Assembly: GCF_025345565.1 (NCBI RefSeq)
Contig: NZ_CP054475.1
Span: 131,845 to 195,844 of the forward strand
From: Thalassolituus hydrocarboniclasticus
Lineage (GTDB): Bacteria; Pseudomonadota; Gammaproteobacteria; Pseudomonadales; Oceanobacteraceae
DNA: 64,000 bases
Reading direction: 5' to 3'
Shown here: one piece after another, positions 15,509-22,463 of the stretch
Layout: each line of letters begins with the position of its first letter
How positions within the stretch are numbered: position 1 is the first letter of the stretch
The notes under the pieces: generated by a model
Seen by the model: the letters and a program-made list of their open reading frames with translations, nothing else
Told to the model about the DNA's origin: nothing
The model's database searches: none
Position numbers and translations under genes: made by a program

Positions 15509-17503
15509 ATGACGAATACAAGCAAATACGATGTGGTGATTGTCGGCTCCGGAATTTCCGGTGCAATAGTGGCGTATCAGCTCGGTCTGGCCGGTAAAAA
15601 AGTACTGATACTGGAAAGCGGCCCGACCGTTCCGGCCGACCGCTCCGGTTATATGGAAACCTTTTACAAAGCCAATGCCAAAACACCGGAATCACCGTAC
15701 CCACCGGCAACACAGGGGGCTGTGCCTTCAAGTGCGAATAATCCGCTGGGTTTGCCCAATCCGGCCGGAGAAAATATTCCGCGCTATACCGTACTTCAGG
15801 TCGGCGCCTGGCAGAAAAAAGACCAGTGTTATTTTGACTATCCTTCTCAGGTTGAAGGTATCGACGGCACCAGTCTGAATGCTAATTTTGCTTTTGCCAG
15901 TTCCTACGAACGTTTGGGTGGCGGAACAACCTGGCACTGGCTCGGCACCTGTCTGCGCCTTTTTCCGGAAGATTTTAAAATGAAAACCCTGTACGGGCAG
16001 GGCGAAGACTGGCCGGGTGGTGATGCCTTTTATCAGTCTCTGGTGCCGTTTTATGAAACGGCGGCAAAAGAGATCGGCGTTTCCGGTGACAAAGCCGCGA
16101 TGGAAAAACTGTATCGCCAGTTTTATGTGAATCCGGAAGGCATTTATGGCAGTGATTATAATTTTCCTATGCCGGGTATTGATCAGACACTGCAGGATGA
16201 ACTGTACGCTGGCATAACCGATATGACCTACGAAGGGAATCCGGTTTACGTTACACCAACCCCGCAGGGCCGGAATTCACGTCCGGATGAGCGGCGTCAG
16301 TGTGCCGGTAACACTAACTGTATTCCTATCTGTCCGATTCAGGCGAAGTACGATGCTACGGTAACTCTGGCACGGGCAGAACAAACCGATAATGTCGAGA
16401 TCAGGTACCAGCATGTGGCCTGTAATATCCGTCTCGATGATAAACAACAGGTCTGTGGCATTGATTATCTGACGTATGACCAGCCGAATGGTATTGCTAC
16501 TGGTTCAGGTACCGCTGTTGCCGAACGCTATGTACTGGCAGCTCATGCGATTGAAACGCCAAAACTGCTATTAATGTCGAATAAAAATCCGGGTTTTGAA
16601 AACGGCGTGGCCAACAGCAGTGATCAGGTTGGACGCAATCTGATGGATCACGTTATGTATCTCGGCTGGGGATTGGCGAAAGATCCGATTTTCCCCTACC
16701 GTGGGCCGCTGTCGACATCCGGTATCGAATCCTTGCGTGATGGCGCATTCCGTAAGGATCGTTCAGCGTATCGTATTGAAATTGGCAACGAAGGCTGGCA
16801 ATGGGCGGCTGATGATCCGGGTACAACGCTGGCTGATTTTGTTTTCGGTCAGAACAATTCCCAGCTGAATGGTAATTCGAAAAATCAGCAGGGTGAGGAG
16901 CTGCGTTTTAATCCGCAGTTACCGGCTTTCAGCAAACTGTTTGGTAAGCAACTGGTGAATACCCTTAACGGTGTTTATACCCGGCAGTTACGTCTGGGGT
17001 ATCTGATTGAGCAGCTTCCCGATCCGGAAAACCGCGTGCAGTTATCAACAACGCTGAAAGATAATCTGGGCTTGCCGCGTCCGCATGTTACCTATCGTCT
17101 GGCTTCTGACTACGAGCGCAAAGCGTTTGTCTCAGCGAAAGAACTGACGACGGAACTGTTTGCCAAAGTAGGCGCAACCGAATACACCAAAGATCCTGGT
17201 GCGCCGGTATTCAGTGGTAAGCCTGAGGAGCTGACAGCGACTAATTTCCAGTATAAAGACGATAAAGGTGTGACCCATAATTTCAGATTTTATGGTGCAG
17301 GTCATATCGTTGGTACTTACCGGATGGGGGATAACAAAGCGACATCTGTGCTGAATTCCCGTCAGCAATCCTGGGATCACGATAACCTGTATATGGTGGG
17401 CAGTGGTGTCTTCCCGACCATTGCCACAGGTAATCCGACCCTGACCATTGCTGCTCTGGCATTTCAGGCGGCCGGACATATTCTGGAGGATCTGAATAGC
17501 TGA
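15509..17503 (+). CDS. GMC-family FAD dehydrogenase, catalytic subunit
   Basis: A 664-residue GMC oxidoreductase. It has an N-terminal FAD-binding 'VVIVGSGISGAIVAYQLG', 'YERLGGGTTWHWLGTCLR' (about 131-148), and a Cys-rich loop with Cys265, Cys271 and Cys275 in the order C-x5-C-x3-C before 'PIQAKYDA'. The C-terminal active-site region has 'GHIVGTYRMG' and 'GSGVFPTIATGNPTL' (catalytic His and Asn). The Cys loop resembles the [3Fe-4S] site of bacterial FAD-glucose dehydrogenase. It lacks a signal peptide, as usual for subunits exported with a Tat-bearing partner. With the two genes before it, it should oxidise a sugar, polyol or alcohol and pass electrons to the heme lipoprotein. The substrate is unknown. 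Confidence 0.88.
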   Translation: MTNTSKYDVVIVGSGISGAIVAYQLGLAGKKVLILESGPTVPADRSGYMETFYKANAKTPESPYPPATQGAVPSSANNPLGLPNPAGENIPRYTVLQVGAWQKKDQCYFDYPSQVEGIDGTSLNANFAFASSYERLGGGTTWHWLGTCLRLFPEDFKMKTLYGQGEDWPGGDAFYQSLVPFYETAAKEIGVSGDKAAMEKLYRQFYVNPEGIYGSDYNFPMPGIDQTLQDELYAGITDMTYEGNPVYVTPTPQGRNSRPDERRQCAGNTNCIPICPIQAKYDATVTLARAEQTDNVEIRYQHVACNIRLDDKQQVCGIDYLTYDQPNGIATGSGTAVAERYVLAAHAIETPKLLLMSNKNPGFENGVANSSDQVGRNLMDHVMYLGWGLAKDPIFPYRGPLSTSGIESLRDGAFRKDRSAYRIEIGNEGWQWAADDPGTTLADFVFGQNNSQLNGNSKNQQGEELRFNPQLPAFSKLFGKQLVNTLNGVYTRQLRLGYLIEQLPDPENRVQLSTTLKDNLGLPRPHVTYRLASDYERKAFVSAKELTTELFAKVGATEYTKDPGAPVFSGKPEELTATNFQYKDDKGVTHNFRFYGAGHIVGTYRMGDNKATSVLNSRQQSWDHDNLYMVGSGVFPTIATGNPTLTIAALAFQAAGHILEDLNS

Positions 17504-17522
17504 GCGGTTAAGTGTAAAAAGC

Positions 17523-17554
17523 AAAAAAAAGCGGGCTTAAAGCCCGCTTTTTTT
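17523..17554. terminator. Strong bidirectional terminator
   Basis: A run of eight A residues, the stem GCGGGC (17531-17536) with GCCCGC (17542-17547), then seven T residues. It lies between the convergent GMC dehydrogenase and SDR genes and serves both strands. Confidence 0.95.
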
Positions 17555-17575
17555 CTTTATGCTGAAGACTGCGGT

Positions 17576-18346
17576 TTACACCAACAGATAACCACCATCG
17601 ACGTTAATGGCAGCACCGGTGGTGTAGCTGGAAGCATCAGAGGCCAGATACAACACAGTACCTGCCATCTCTTCCGGCATAGCCACGCGCTTCATCGGAA
17701 TATGCATCATCGCCATTTTCAGGATGGCGTCGTTGCTGGTCAGGGTGCTGGCGAATTTGGTATCGGTCAGACCTGGCAGCAGGGCATTTACACGGATGCC
17801 CAGTTGCGCACATTCTTTGGCGAAGGTTTTGGTCATGGCAATAACGGATGCTTTGGTAATGGAGTAAATACCCTGCATATCACCCGGAATCACGCCGTTA
17901 ACAGAAGCAACGTTAACGATGGAGCCACCGCCGTTTTTCTTCATTAATTTTGCGCCCATCGACGACATAAAGAAGTAACCACGGATATTCACATCAACGG
18001 TTTTCTGGAAAGCGTCCAGACCGGTATCCAGCACGTGGCCGAAGTATGGGTTGGCGGCCGCGTTGTTAATCAGAATGTTTAGCTTGCCGTGTTTTTCTTC
18101 AATAGCTTTGAAGCAGGCTTCAATCTGATCCATTTCACCTATATGGCAGGCCAGTGCTTCAGCGCTGCCGCCGGCTTCTTTAATTTCGTCAGCAACACGC
18201 TGGCAACCGTCGATTTTACGGCTGGAAACAATAACGTGTGCGCCGCTTGCGGCCAGCAGTTTGGCAATGCTTTCGCCGATACCACGGCTGGCGCCGGTAA
18301 CCAGAGCAACACGGCCAGACAGGTTAAACAGTTCTTGTGGGTTCAT
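17576..18346 (-). CDS. SDR-family oxidoreductase (last gene of ACAD operon)
   Basis: A 256-residue classical short-chain dehydrogenase. It has the nucleotide loop 'VALVTGASRGIGESIA' (about 13-28), 'ILINNAAANP', the catalytic Ser in 'IVNVASVNG', the YxxxK pair in 'YSITKASVIAM' and a C-terminal 'TTGAAINVDGGYLLV'. Similarity is to FabG/2,4-dienoyl-type or 3-hydroxyacyl dehydrogenases. It is the last gene of the five-gene minus-strand operon, 23 bases behind the histidine-phosphatase-like gene, and ends before a strong terminator. Oxidation or reduction of a hydroxy/keto-acyl-CoA intermediate fits the context, but the substrate cannot be read from sequence. Confidence 0.85.
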   Translation of the reverse strand: MNPQELFNLSGRVALVTGASRGIGESIAKLLAASGAHVIVSSRKIDGCQRVADEIKEAGGSAEALACHIGEMDQIEACFKAIEEKHGKLNILINNAAANPYFGHVLDTGLDAFQKTVDVNIRGYFFMSSMGAKLMKKNGGGSIVNVASVNGVIPGDMQGIYSITKASVIAMTKTFAKECAQLGIRVNALLPGLTDTKFASTLTSNDAILKMAMMHIPMKRVAMPEEMAGTVLYLASDASSYTTGAAINVDGGYLLV

Positions 18347-18369
18347 AATGGACTCCCTTTTTATGCTTC

Positions 18370-19062
18370 TCAGCGATACGTCAGAAAATGTTTTCCGGCC
18401 TGAGCCAGATGTTGTTGTTCGTTAAACGATGCCAGGCTGACTTTCCCTTTACTGTTATACAGCAATTGGGTAATGCCACCATTCAGCAGCGTCCAGTTCA
18501 TATCAAAAGCTTTATCGTGGCTTAAACCAAGGCACTGCTGGGCAATGGCGGTAATAGGGCCGCCGGAGGTAAATACCACCACATGCTTGCCCTCAGCCCG
18601 GGTCAGTAATTCCTCTAAGGCGGCTGTTACCCGTCCGGTAAATGCCGCCCAGGACTCCAGATAATCGCTGTCGTGATTGCCGCTGGTCCAGCGCTCAACC
18701 GCGTTGGCAAATAATTCCTGAAAGGCTTTACGTTTATTGGGCTGAGCCAGAATCCAGGCGCCCAGCACCGCTTTATTTTTAAATTGCGGGTAAGCACAGG
18801 CGATCACATCGTCGGAATCAAACTCATTGAATCCGGCCATCTCGCTGACCGGGCCAAAGGTATGCCAGTGCTTTTGCGCACCCTGCATGGTTTCGCGGTG
18901 GCGCTGCATCGCGCCATGCACAACCATGCCGGCCTCAATACCGCGCAGCGCCAGGGATTTACCGACTAATTCGCCCTGCAGGTGACCGGTGTCAGACAAC
19001 TGATCGTAATTCAGCTTACCGAATCCGGCCTGACCGTGACGTACCAGATAAATACCGGCCAT
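18370..19062 (-). CDS. Histidine phosphatase-superfamily protein with altered active site
   Basis: A 230-residue protein of the phosphoglycerate-mutase-like superfamily. The first signature 'YLVRHGQAGFG' supplies Arg8 and the phospho-acceptor His9, and 'MQRHRETMQGA' supplies the next Arg. Where the second catalytic His normally stands in an SHGG motif, this protein has 'VVVFTSGGPITAI', so that His appears to be Ser. Its ATG overlaps the stop of the kinase gene by one base (TAATG), which implies coupled translation. Next to a kinase and an acyl-CoA dehydrogenase it may remove phosphate from an acyl-CoA intermediate or act as a binding protein. Family is firm, activity uncertain. Confidence 0.8.
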   Translation of the reverse strand: MAGIYLVRHGQAGFGKLNYDQLSDTGHLQGELVGKSLALRGIEAGMVVHGAMQRHRETMQGAQKHWHTFGPVSEMAGFNEFDSDDVIACAYPQFKNKAVLGAWILAQPNKRKAFQELFANAVERWTSGNHDSDYLESWAAFTGRVTAALEELLTRAEGKHVVVFTSGGPITAIAQQCLGLSHDKAFDMNWTLLNGGITQLLYNSKGKVSLASFNEQQHLAQAGKHFLTYR

Positions 19063-20159
19063 TATTTAAAACCAGCCTTACGGGCTTTTTTCATAATGCG
19101 GTTACAACGCCAGTTCAGGTAATGGACAAATAACCAGAAATTTTTAAAGGCCGGGTTATCGGTTTGCTTATGGTGATAGCGGTAATAAATCTGCTGCACG
19201 ATGACGGCCAGACGGAATAATCCGAATACTTCGTAAAATGGCCAGAGCTTCGCATCCAGTCCCATTTTTTCGCAGTAATAGTCGACAATTTCCTGCCGTG
19301 TCAGCATGCCGGGTAAATGGCTTGGCTGACGGCGGATTGCACGCATTAAAAAGTCGTCGTCGGCCTGAACCCAATACGCCAGAGCGCCGCCGAGATCCAT
19401 TAACGGATCACCGAGGGTGGCCATTTCCCAGTCCAGCACGCCGATAATTTCGCCGGGGTTATCCGGATTAAGCACGACGTTATCCATACGGTAATCGTTA
19501 TGAATGATGCAGGTTTTTACATCCGCCGGCATATTGGCCTTCAGCCATTGCATGGTTTTGTTAAAGCTGGGGACATTCCAGGTTTTGGATTTAACAAAAC
19601 GACCACTCCAGCCTTCAACCTGACGCTGCACATAGCCTGCGCCTTTGCCCAGATCGTCCAGGCGATTGGCCTGATAATCGACCTGATGCAGGTCGATCAG
19701 TTTGTCGAATACCGAAATACAGAGTGCGCGCGCCTGTTCTTTGCTGAGGTTCATACCGCGTGGCAGATTGCCGCGCGGAATAATGCCGCGCATCCGTTCC
19801 ATCACGTAGAAGTCGCTGCCCAGTACGCTGTCGTCTTCGCAGAAGGCGATCATTTTCGGCACGAAGGGGTACACAGGTTTAAGACGATCCATCACGCTGT
19901 ACTCACGTTTCATATCGTGCGCCCCGGCGGCTTTGTGGCCGGCCGGTGGGCGACGCAGAATCAGATCGTTATTGCTGTACTGGTCGGCGTATTTGAGGTG
20001 ATAGGTCAGGTTCGATGCGCCACCGGAAAACTGCTTAACGGCAGGTAGTTCGTCACCATAGTCATGGCCCTGCACTTTCAGCCAGTTGTGCACGGCCTGA
20101 ATATCAAAGGCATCGCTGTCACGCAGTGCCCTGGCTTCATCGATAAACTGTTCACTCAT
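19062..20159 (-). CDS. APH-family kinase, ACAD11 N-terminal domain/LvaA-like
   Basis: A 365-residue phosphotransferase of the aminoglycoside/choline kinase fold. It has the nucleotide loop 'VKQFSGGASNLTYHL' (about 41-55), the 'LILRRPPAGHKAAGAHDM' segment, the catalytic loop 'CIIHNDYRMDNVVLNP' and the metal-binding 'GVLDWEMATLGDPLMDLGG'. These features fit the subgroup formed by the kinase half of animal ACAD10/ACAD11 and by LvaA of Pseudomonas putida, which phosphorylates 4-hydroxyacyl-CoA. The acyl-CoA dehydrogenase of the same operon corresponds to the other half of ACAD11. It lies one base behind the upstream SDR and overlaps the downstream gene by one base. An antibiotic-resistance role is unlikely. 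Confidence 0.82.
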   Translation of the reverse strand: MSEQFIDEARALRDSDAFDIQAVHNWLKVQGHDYGDELPAVKQFSGGASNLTYHLKYADQYSNNDLILRRPPAGHKAAGAHDMKREYSVMDRLKPVYPFVPKMIAFCEDDSVLGSDFYVMERMRGIIPRGNLPRGMNLSKEQARALCISVFDKLIDLHQVDYQANRLDDLGKGAGYVQRQVEGWSGRFVKSKTWNVPSFNKTMQWLKANMPADVKTCIIHNDYRMDNVVLNPDNPGEIIGVLDWEMATLGDPLMDLGGALAYWVQADDDFLMRAIRRQPSHLPGMLTRQEIVDYYCEKMGLDAKLWPFYEVFGLFRLAVIVQQIYYRYHHKQTDNPAFKNFWLFVHYLNWRCNRIMKKARKAGFK

Positions 20160-20160
20160 A

Positions 20161-20997
20161 TCAGGCGTCCTTTCCCTCTTTAAAGGCTTTGCGCTGATCT
20201 TCGCGCTTCTTCAGGCCCAGCGCCATTTTGTCCATCTCGCGACGGTAGAGGAATGGCAGGTATTGCTTGATGAAATAGGCGCGACGGCCAACCGGATGCG
20301 GATTGCAGATCATCTGCTTTTTCACCATTGCCTGGTAAGCCGCGTCGGCAATGTCTTCGGCATCCAGTGCGGAAGCGGCGAACACTTTATCGACAAACTT
20401 CAGCATATCCGGGTCGGAGGTTTTCATGCCGTGATTGAGGTTGGTGCGGAAGAAGCCCGGACACAGGGCGGTGGTGCCGATGCCGTAAGGCTTAAGCTCG
20501 AAATGCATGGTTTCGGAGATGGCAACCACGGCCGCTTTGGTGGCGTTGTAAGAGGCCATCGACGGCGCTTTCATCAGGCCGGCCAGAGAGGCGACGTTAA
20601 TAAAATAACCGCTGCCCTGTTCTTTCATCATCGGCGTGAAGGTACGGCAGCCAAGGGCAACGCCTTTCAGGTTGATGTCGATCACCCAATCCCACCAGGC
20701 CCATTCACCGGCTTCGATACGGTCACCGGTCGCTACCCCGGCGTTGTTAATCACAACGTCGATTCCGCCCCAGCGTTTTTTCACTTCCTGTTCGAGCAGG
20801 GCCCACTGTTCCGGGACGGTGACGTTCAGTTCGTAGATCCAGCCTTTACCGCCGGCCTGTTCGACCATGTTCAGCGTTTCGGCTGCACCGCCCATATTGA
20901 TATCTGCGATGCAGATGTCTGCGCCTGTTTTAGCAAACCGCAGAGCCAGTGCCCGGCCCAGTCCGCTGGCGGCGCCGGTGATCAGTACCTTTTTCAT
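20161..20997 (-). CDS. SDR-family oxidoreductase
   Basis: A 278-residue short-chain dehydrogenase. It has the cofactor loop 'VLITGAASGLGRALALRFA' (about 4-22), 'IDVVINNAGVATGD', Ser in 'INVASLAGLM', catalytic Tyr/Lys in 'YNATKAAVVAI' and 'LCPGFFRTNL' after it. The C-terminal 35 residues are basic and extend beyond the usual fold ('KKREDQRKAFKEGKDA'). It is separated from the downstream kinase by one base and from the upstream acyl-CoA dehydrogenase by 134 bases with a hairpin. By position it could be the 4-oxo/4-hydroxyacyl reductase counterpart of LvaD; this is inference from context. Confidence 0.83.
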   Translation of the reverse strand: MKKVLITGAASGLGRALALRFAKTGADICIADINMGGAAETLNMVEQAGGKGWIYELNVTVPEQWALLEQEVKKRWGGIDVVINNAGVATGDRIEAGEWAWWDWVIDINLKGVALGCRTFTPMMKEQGSGYFINVASLAGLMKAPSMASYNATKAAVVAISETMHFELKPYGIGTTALCPGFFRTNLNHGMKTSDPDMLKFVDKVFAASALDAEDIADAAYQAMVKKQMICNPHPVGRRAYFIKQYLPFLYRREMDKMALGLKKREDQRKAFKEGKDA

Positions 20998-21097
20998 CCC
21001 GTATCCTCAAATGCAGCAGCGGCTGAAGGCGCCGCTGGAATGATTCTGATTGTGTTGTGTGCTTAATGGCCTGTTAAGGGGCGTTTGTGACATAAGC

Positions 21098-21123
21098 GCG
21101 GCCGTCAGACGTCAGACGGCCGC
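21098..21123 (-). terminator. Hairpin inside the ACAD operon
   Basis: GCGGCCGTC (21098-21106) pairs perfectly with GACGGCCGC (21115-21123), nine G/C-rich pairs with an 8-base loop, eight bases after the acyl-CoA dehydrogenase stop codon. There is no T-run on the minus strand, so partial termination or message stabilisation is more likely than a full stop. It may make the dehydrogenase message more abundant than the rest. Confidence 0.6.
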
Positions 21124-21131
21124 AGGCAGCC

Positions 21132-22355
21132 TCAGGCTTCTTTCATATATTTTTTGTATTTCATCATTTCGATCTTGGCGATCAGGCCACGGTGTACTTC
21201 GTCCGGACCATCGGCCAGACGCAGGGCGCGGGCTGCGGTGTACAGACCCGCCAGCGGCAGGTCTTCGGACAGGCCGCCACCACCGTGCATCTGCATGGCG
21301 GCATCAATGATCTGCTGGGCCATGCTCGGCGCAATCACTTTGATCTGGGAGATTTCACTCATCGCTCCCATGGCACCGACCTTGTCGATCATCCAGGCGG
21401 CTTTCATGACCAGCAGACGTGCCTGCTCGATGTTCATTCGGGCGTTGGCGATGATGTCGCGGTTACCACCCAGGTTCATCAGTGGTTTGTGGAATGCGGT
21501 ACGGCTGGCGGCGCGGATACACATCAGTTCCAGCGCTTTTTCCGCCATGCCGATCAGGCGCATGCAGTGGTGGATACGGCCAGGTCCAAGGCGGCCCTGG
21601 GCAATTTCGAAACCACGGCCGGGGCCGGCGATCATATTGCTCAGTGGTACGCGCACGTTATCGAAGCTGACTTCGCCGTGGCCATAAGGCTCATCGTAGA
21701 AACCGAACACCGGCAGCATACGTTCGATTTTTACGCCCGGCGCATCGAACGGGAACAGCACCATAGAGTGCTGCTGATGGCGCGGTGCATCGGGGTTGGT
21801 CAGGCCCATAAAAATACCGACTTTGCAGTTCGGATGGCCGATGCCTGTACTCCACCATTTGCGGCCGTTCAGTACCACTTCATCACCTTCAACGGTGGCC
21901 GTGGCTTCCATATTGGTGGCGTCAGAGGAGGCGACACCCGGCTCGGTCATACAGAAGGCGGAGCGGATTTCACCGGCCAGCAGCGGCTTCAGCCATTGCT
22001 CCTGCTGCTCTTTAGTGCCGTATTTTTCCAGCACTTCCATATTGCCGGTGTCAGGCGCGTTGCAGTTAAAAATTTCCGGAGCGATAAAAGAACGGCCGGT
22101 CAGCTCGGCCACAGCGGCGTATTCCTGAGTGCTCAGGCCGGCACCATAGTGTTCGTCTGGCAGGAACATATTCCACAGACCAGCGGCGCGGGCCTTGGCT
22201 TTCAGTTCTTCGATGATGGGCAGAACCACCCACTTGTTATCGAGGCTGTGCAGCTCGCGCAGGTAGTTCTCTTCAACCGGTTCGATTTCATTTTTCATGA
22301 ACTCTTTGACGCGTTTGATGTAGTCCTGCGCTTTGGCTGAATGTTCAAAATCCAT
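21132..22355 (-). CDS. Acyl-CoA dehydrogenase, ACAD11/LvaC-like
   Basis: A 407-residue FAD acyl-CoA dehydrogenase. Flavin and substrate signatures include 'AFCMTEPGVASSDATNM' (about 133-149), 'GRKWWSTGIGHPNCKVGI' and 'GRIHHCMRLIGMAEKALEL'. The C-terminal catalytic region reads 'RLADGPDEVHRGLIA', where ordinary dehydrogenases have the YEGT catalytic Glu; the ADGPDEVH form is the hallmark of the ACAD10/ACAD11 branch. Members of that branch, including LvaC of P. putida, process 4-phosphoacyl-CoA made by an APH-type kinase, and one is encoded two genes downstream. It is the first gene of the operon, and its promoter should lie in 22356-22463. Confidence 0.88.
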   Translation of the reverse strand: MDFEHSAKAQDYIKRVKEFMKNEIEPVEENYLRELHSLDNKWVVLPIIEELKAKARAAGLWNMFLPDEHYGAGLSTQEYAAVAELTGRSFIAPEIFNCNAPDTGNMEVLEKYGTKEQQEQWLKPLLAGEIRSAFCMTEPGVASSDATNMEATATVEGDEVVLNGRKWWSTGIGHPNCKVGIFMGLTNPDAPRHQQHSMVLFPFDAPGVKIERMLPVFGFYDEPYGHGEVSFDNVRVPLSNMIAGPGRGFEIAQGRLGPGRIHHCMRLIGMAEKALELMCIRAASRTAFHKPLMNLGGNRDIIANARMNIEQARLLVMKAAWMIDKVGAMGAMSEISQIKVIAPSMAQQIIDAAMQMHGGGGLSEDLPLAGLYTAARALRLADGPDEVHRGLIAKIEMMKYKKYMKEA

Positions 22356-22463
22356 AGGGATGCTCCGTAGAGTGGATGATCAATACAAGCCAGTCTACGG
22401 CGGGATAATTTATCTATGAACTGAATAATCTGAATCAGTCGGTATTTATGCCACTTATACCTT

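Noticed and set aside
19062-20159. Aminoglycoside resistance enzyme
   Set aside because: The fold is shared, but sequence features and the acyl-CoA dehydrogenase context point to the ACAD11/LvaA-type kinase.
20263-21066. 267-codon plus-strand open frame opposite an SDR gene
   Set aside because: Shadow of the SDR gene; the composition is unlike a real protein.
21192-22340. 382-codon plus-strand open frame opposite the acyl-CoA dehydrogenase
   Set aside because: It is His/Gln-rich, has no ribosome site and matches no family; the opposite strand has a full enzyme with all motifs.
22356-22463. Short repeats (CTGAAT twice, ACTGA/TCAGT) upstream of the acyl-CoA dehydrogenase
   Set aside because: They do not match a FadR, PsrA or other fatty-acid regulator site well enough to call an operator.
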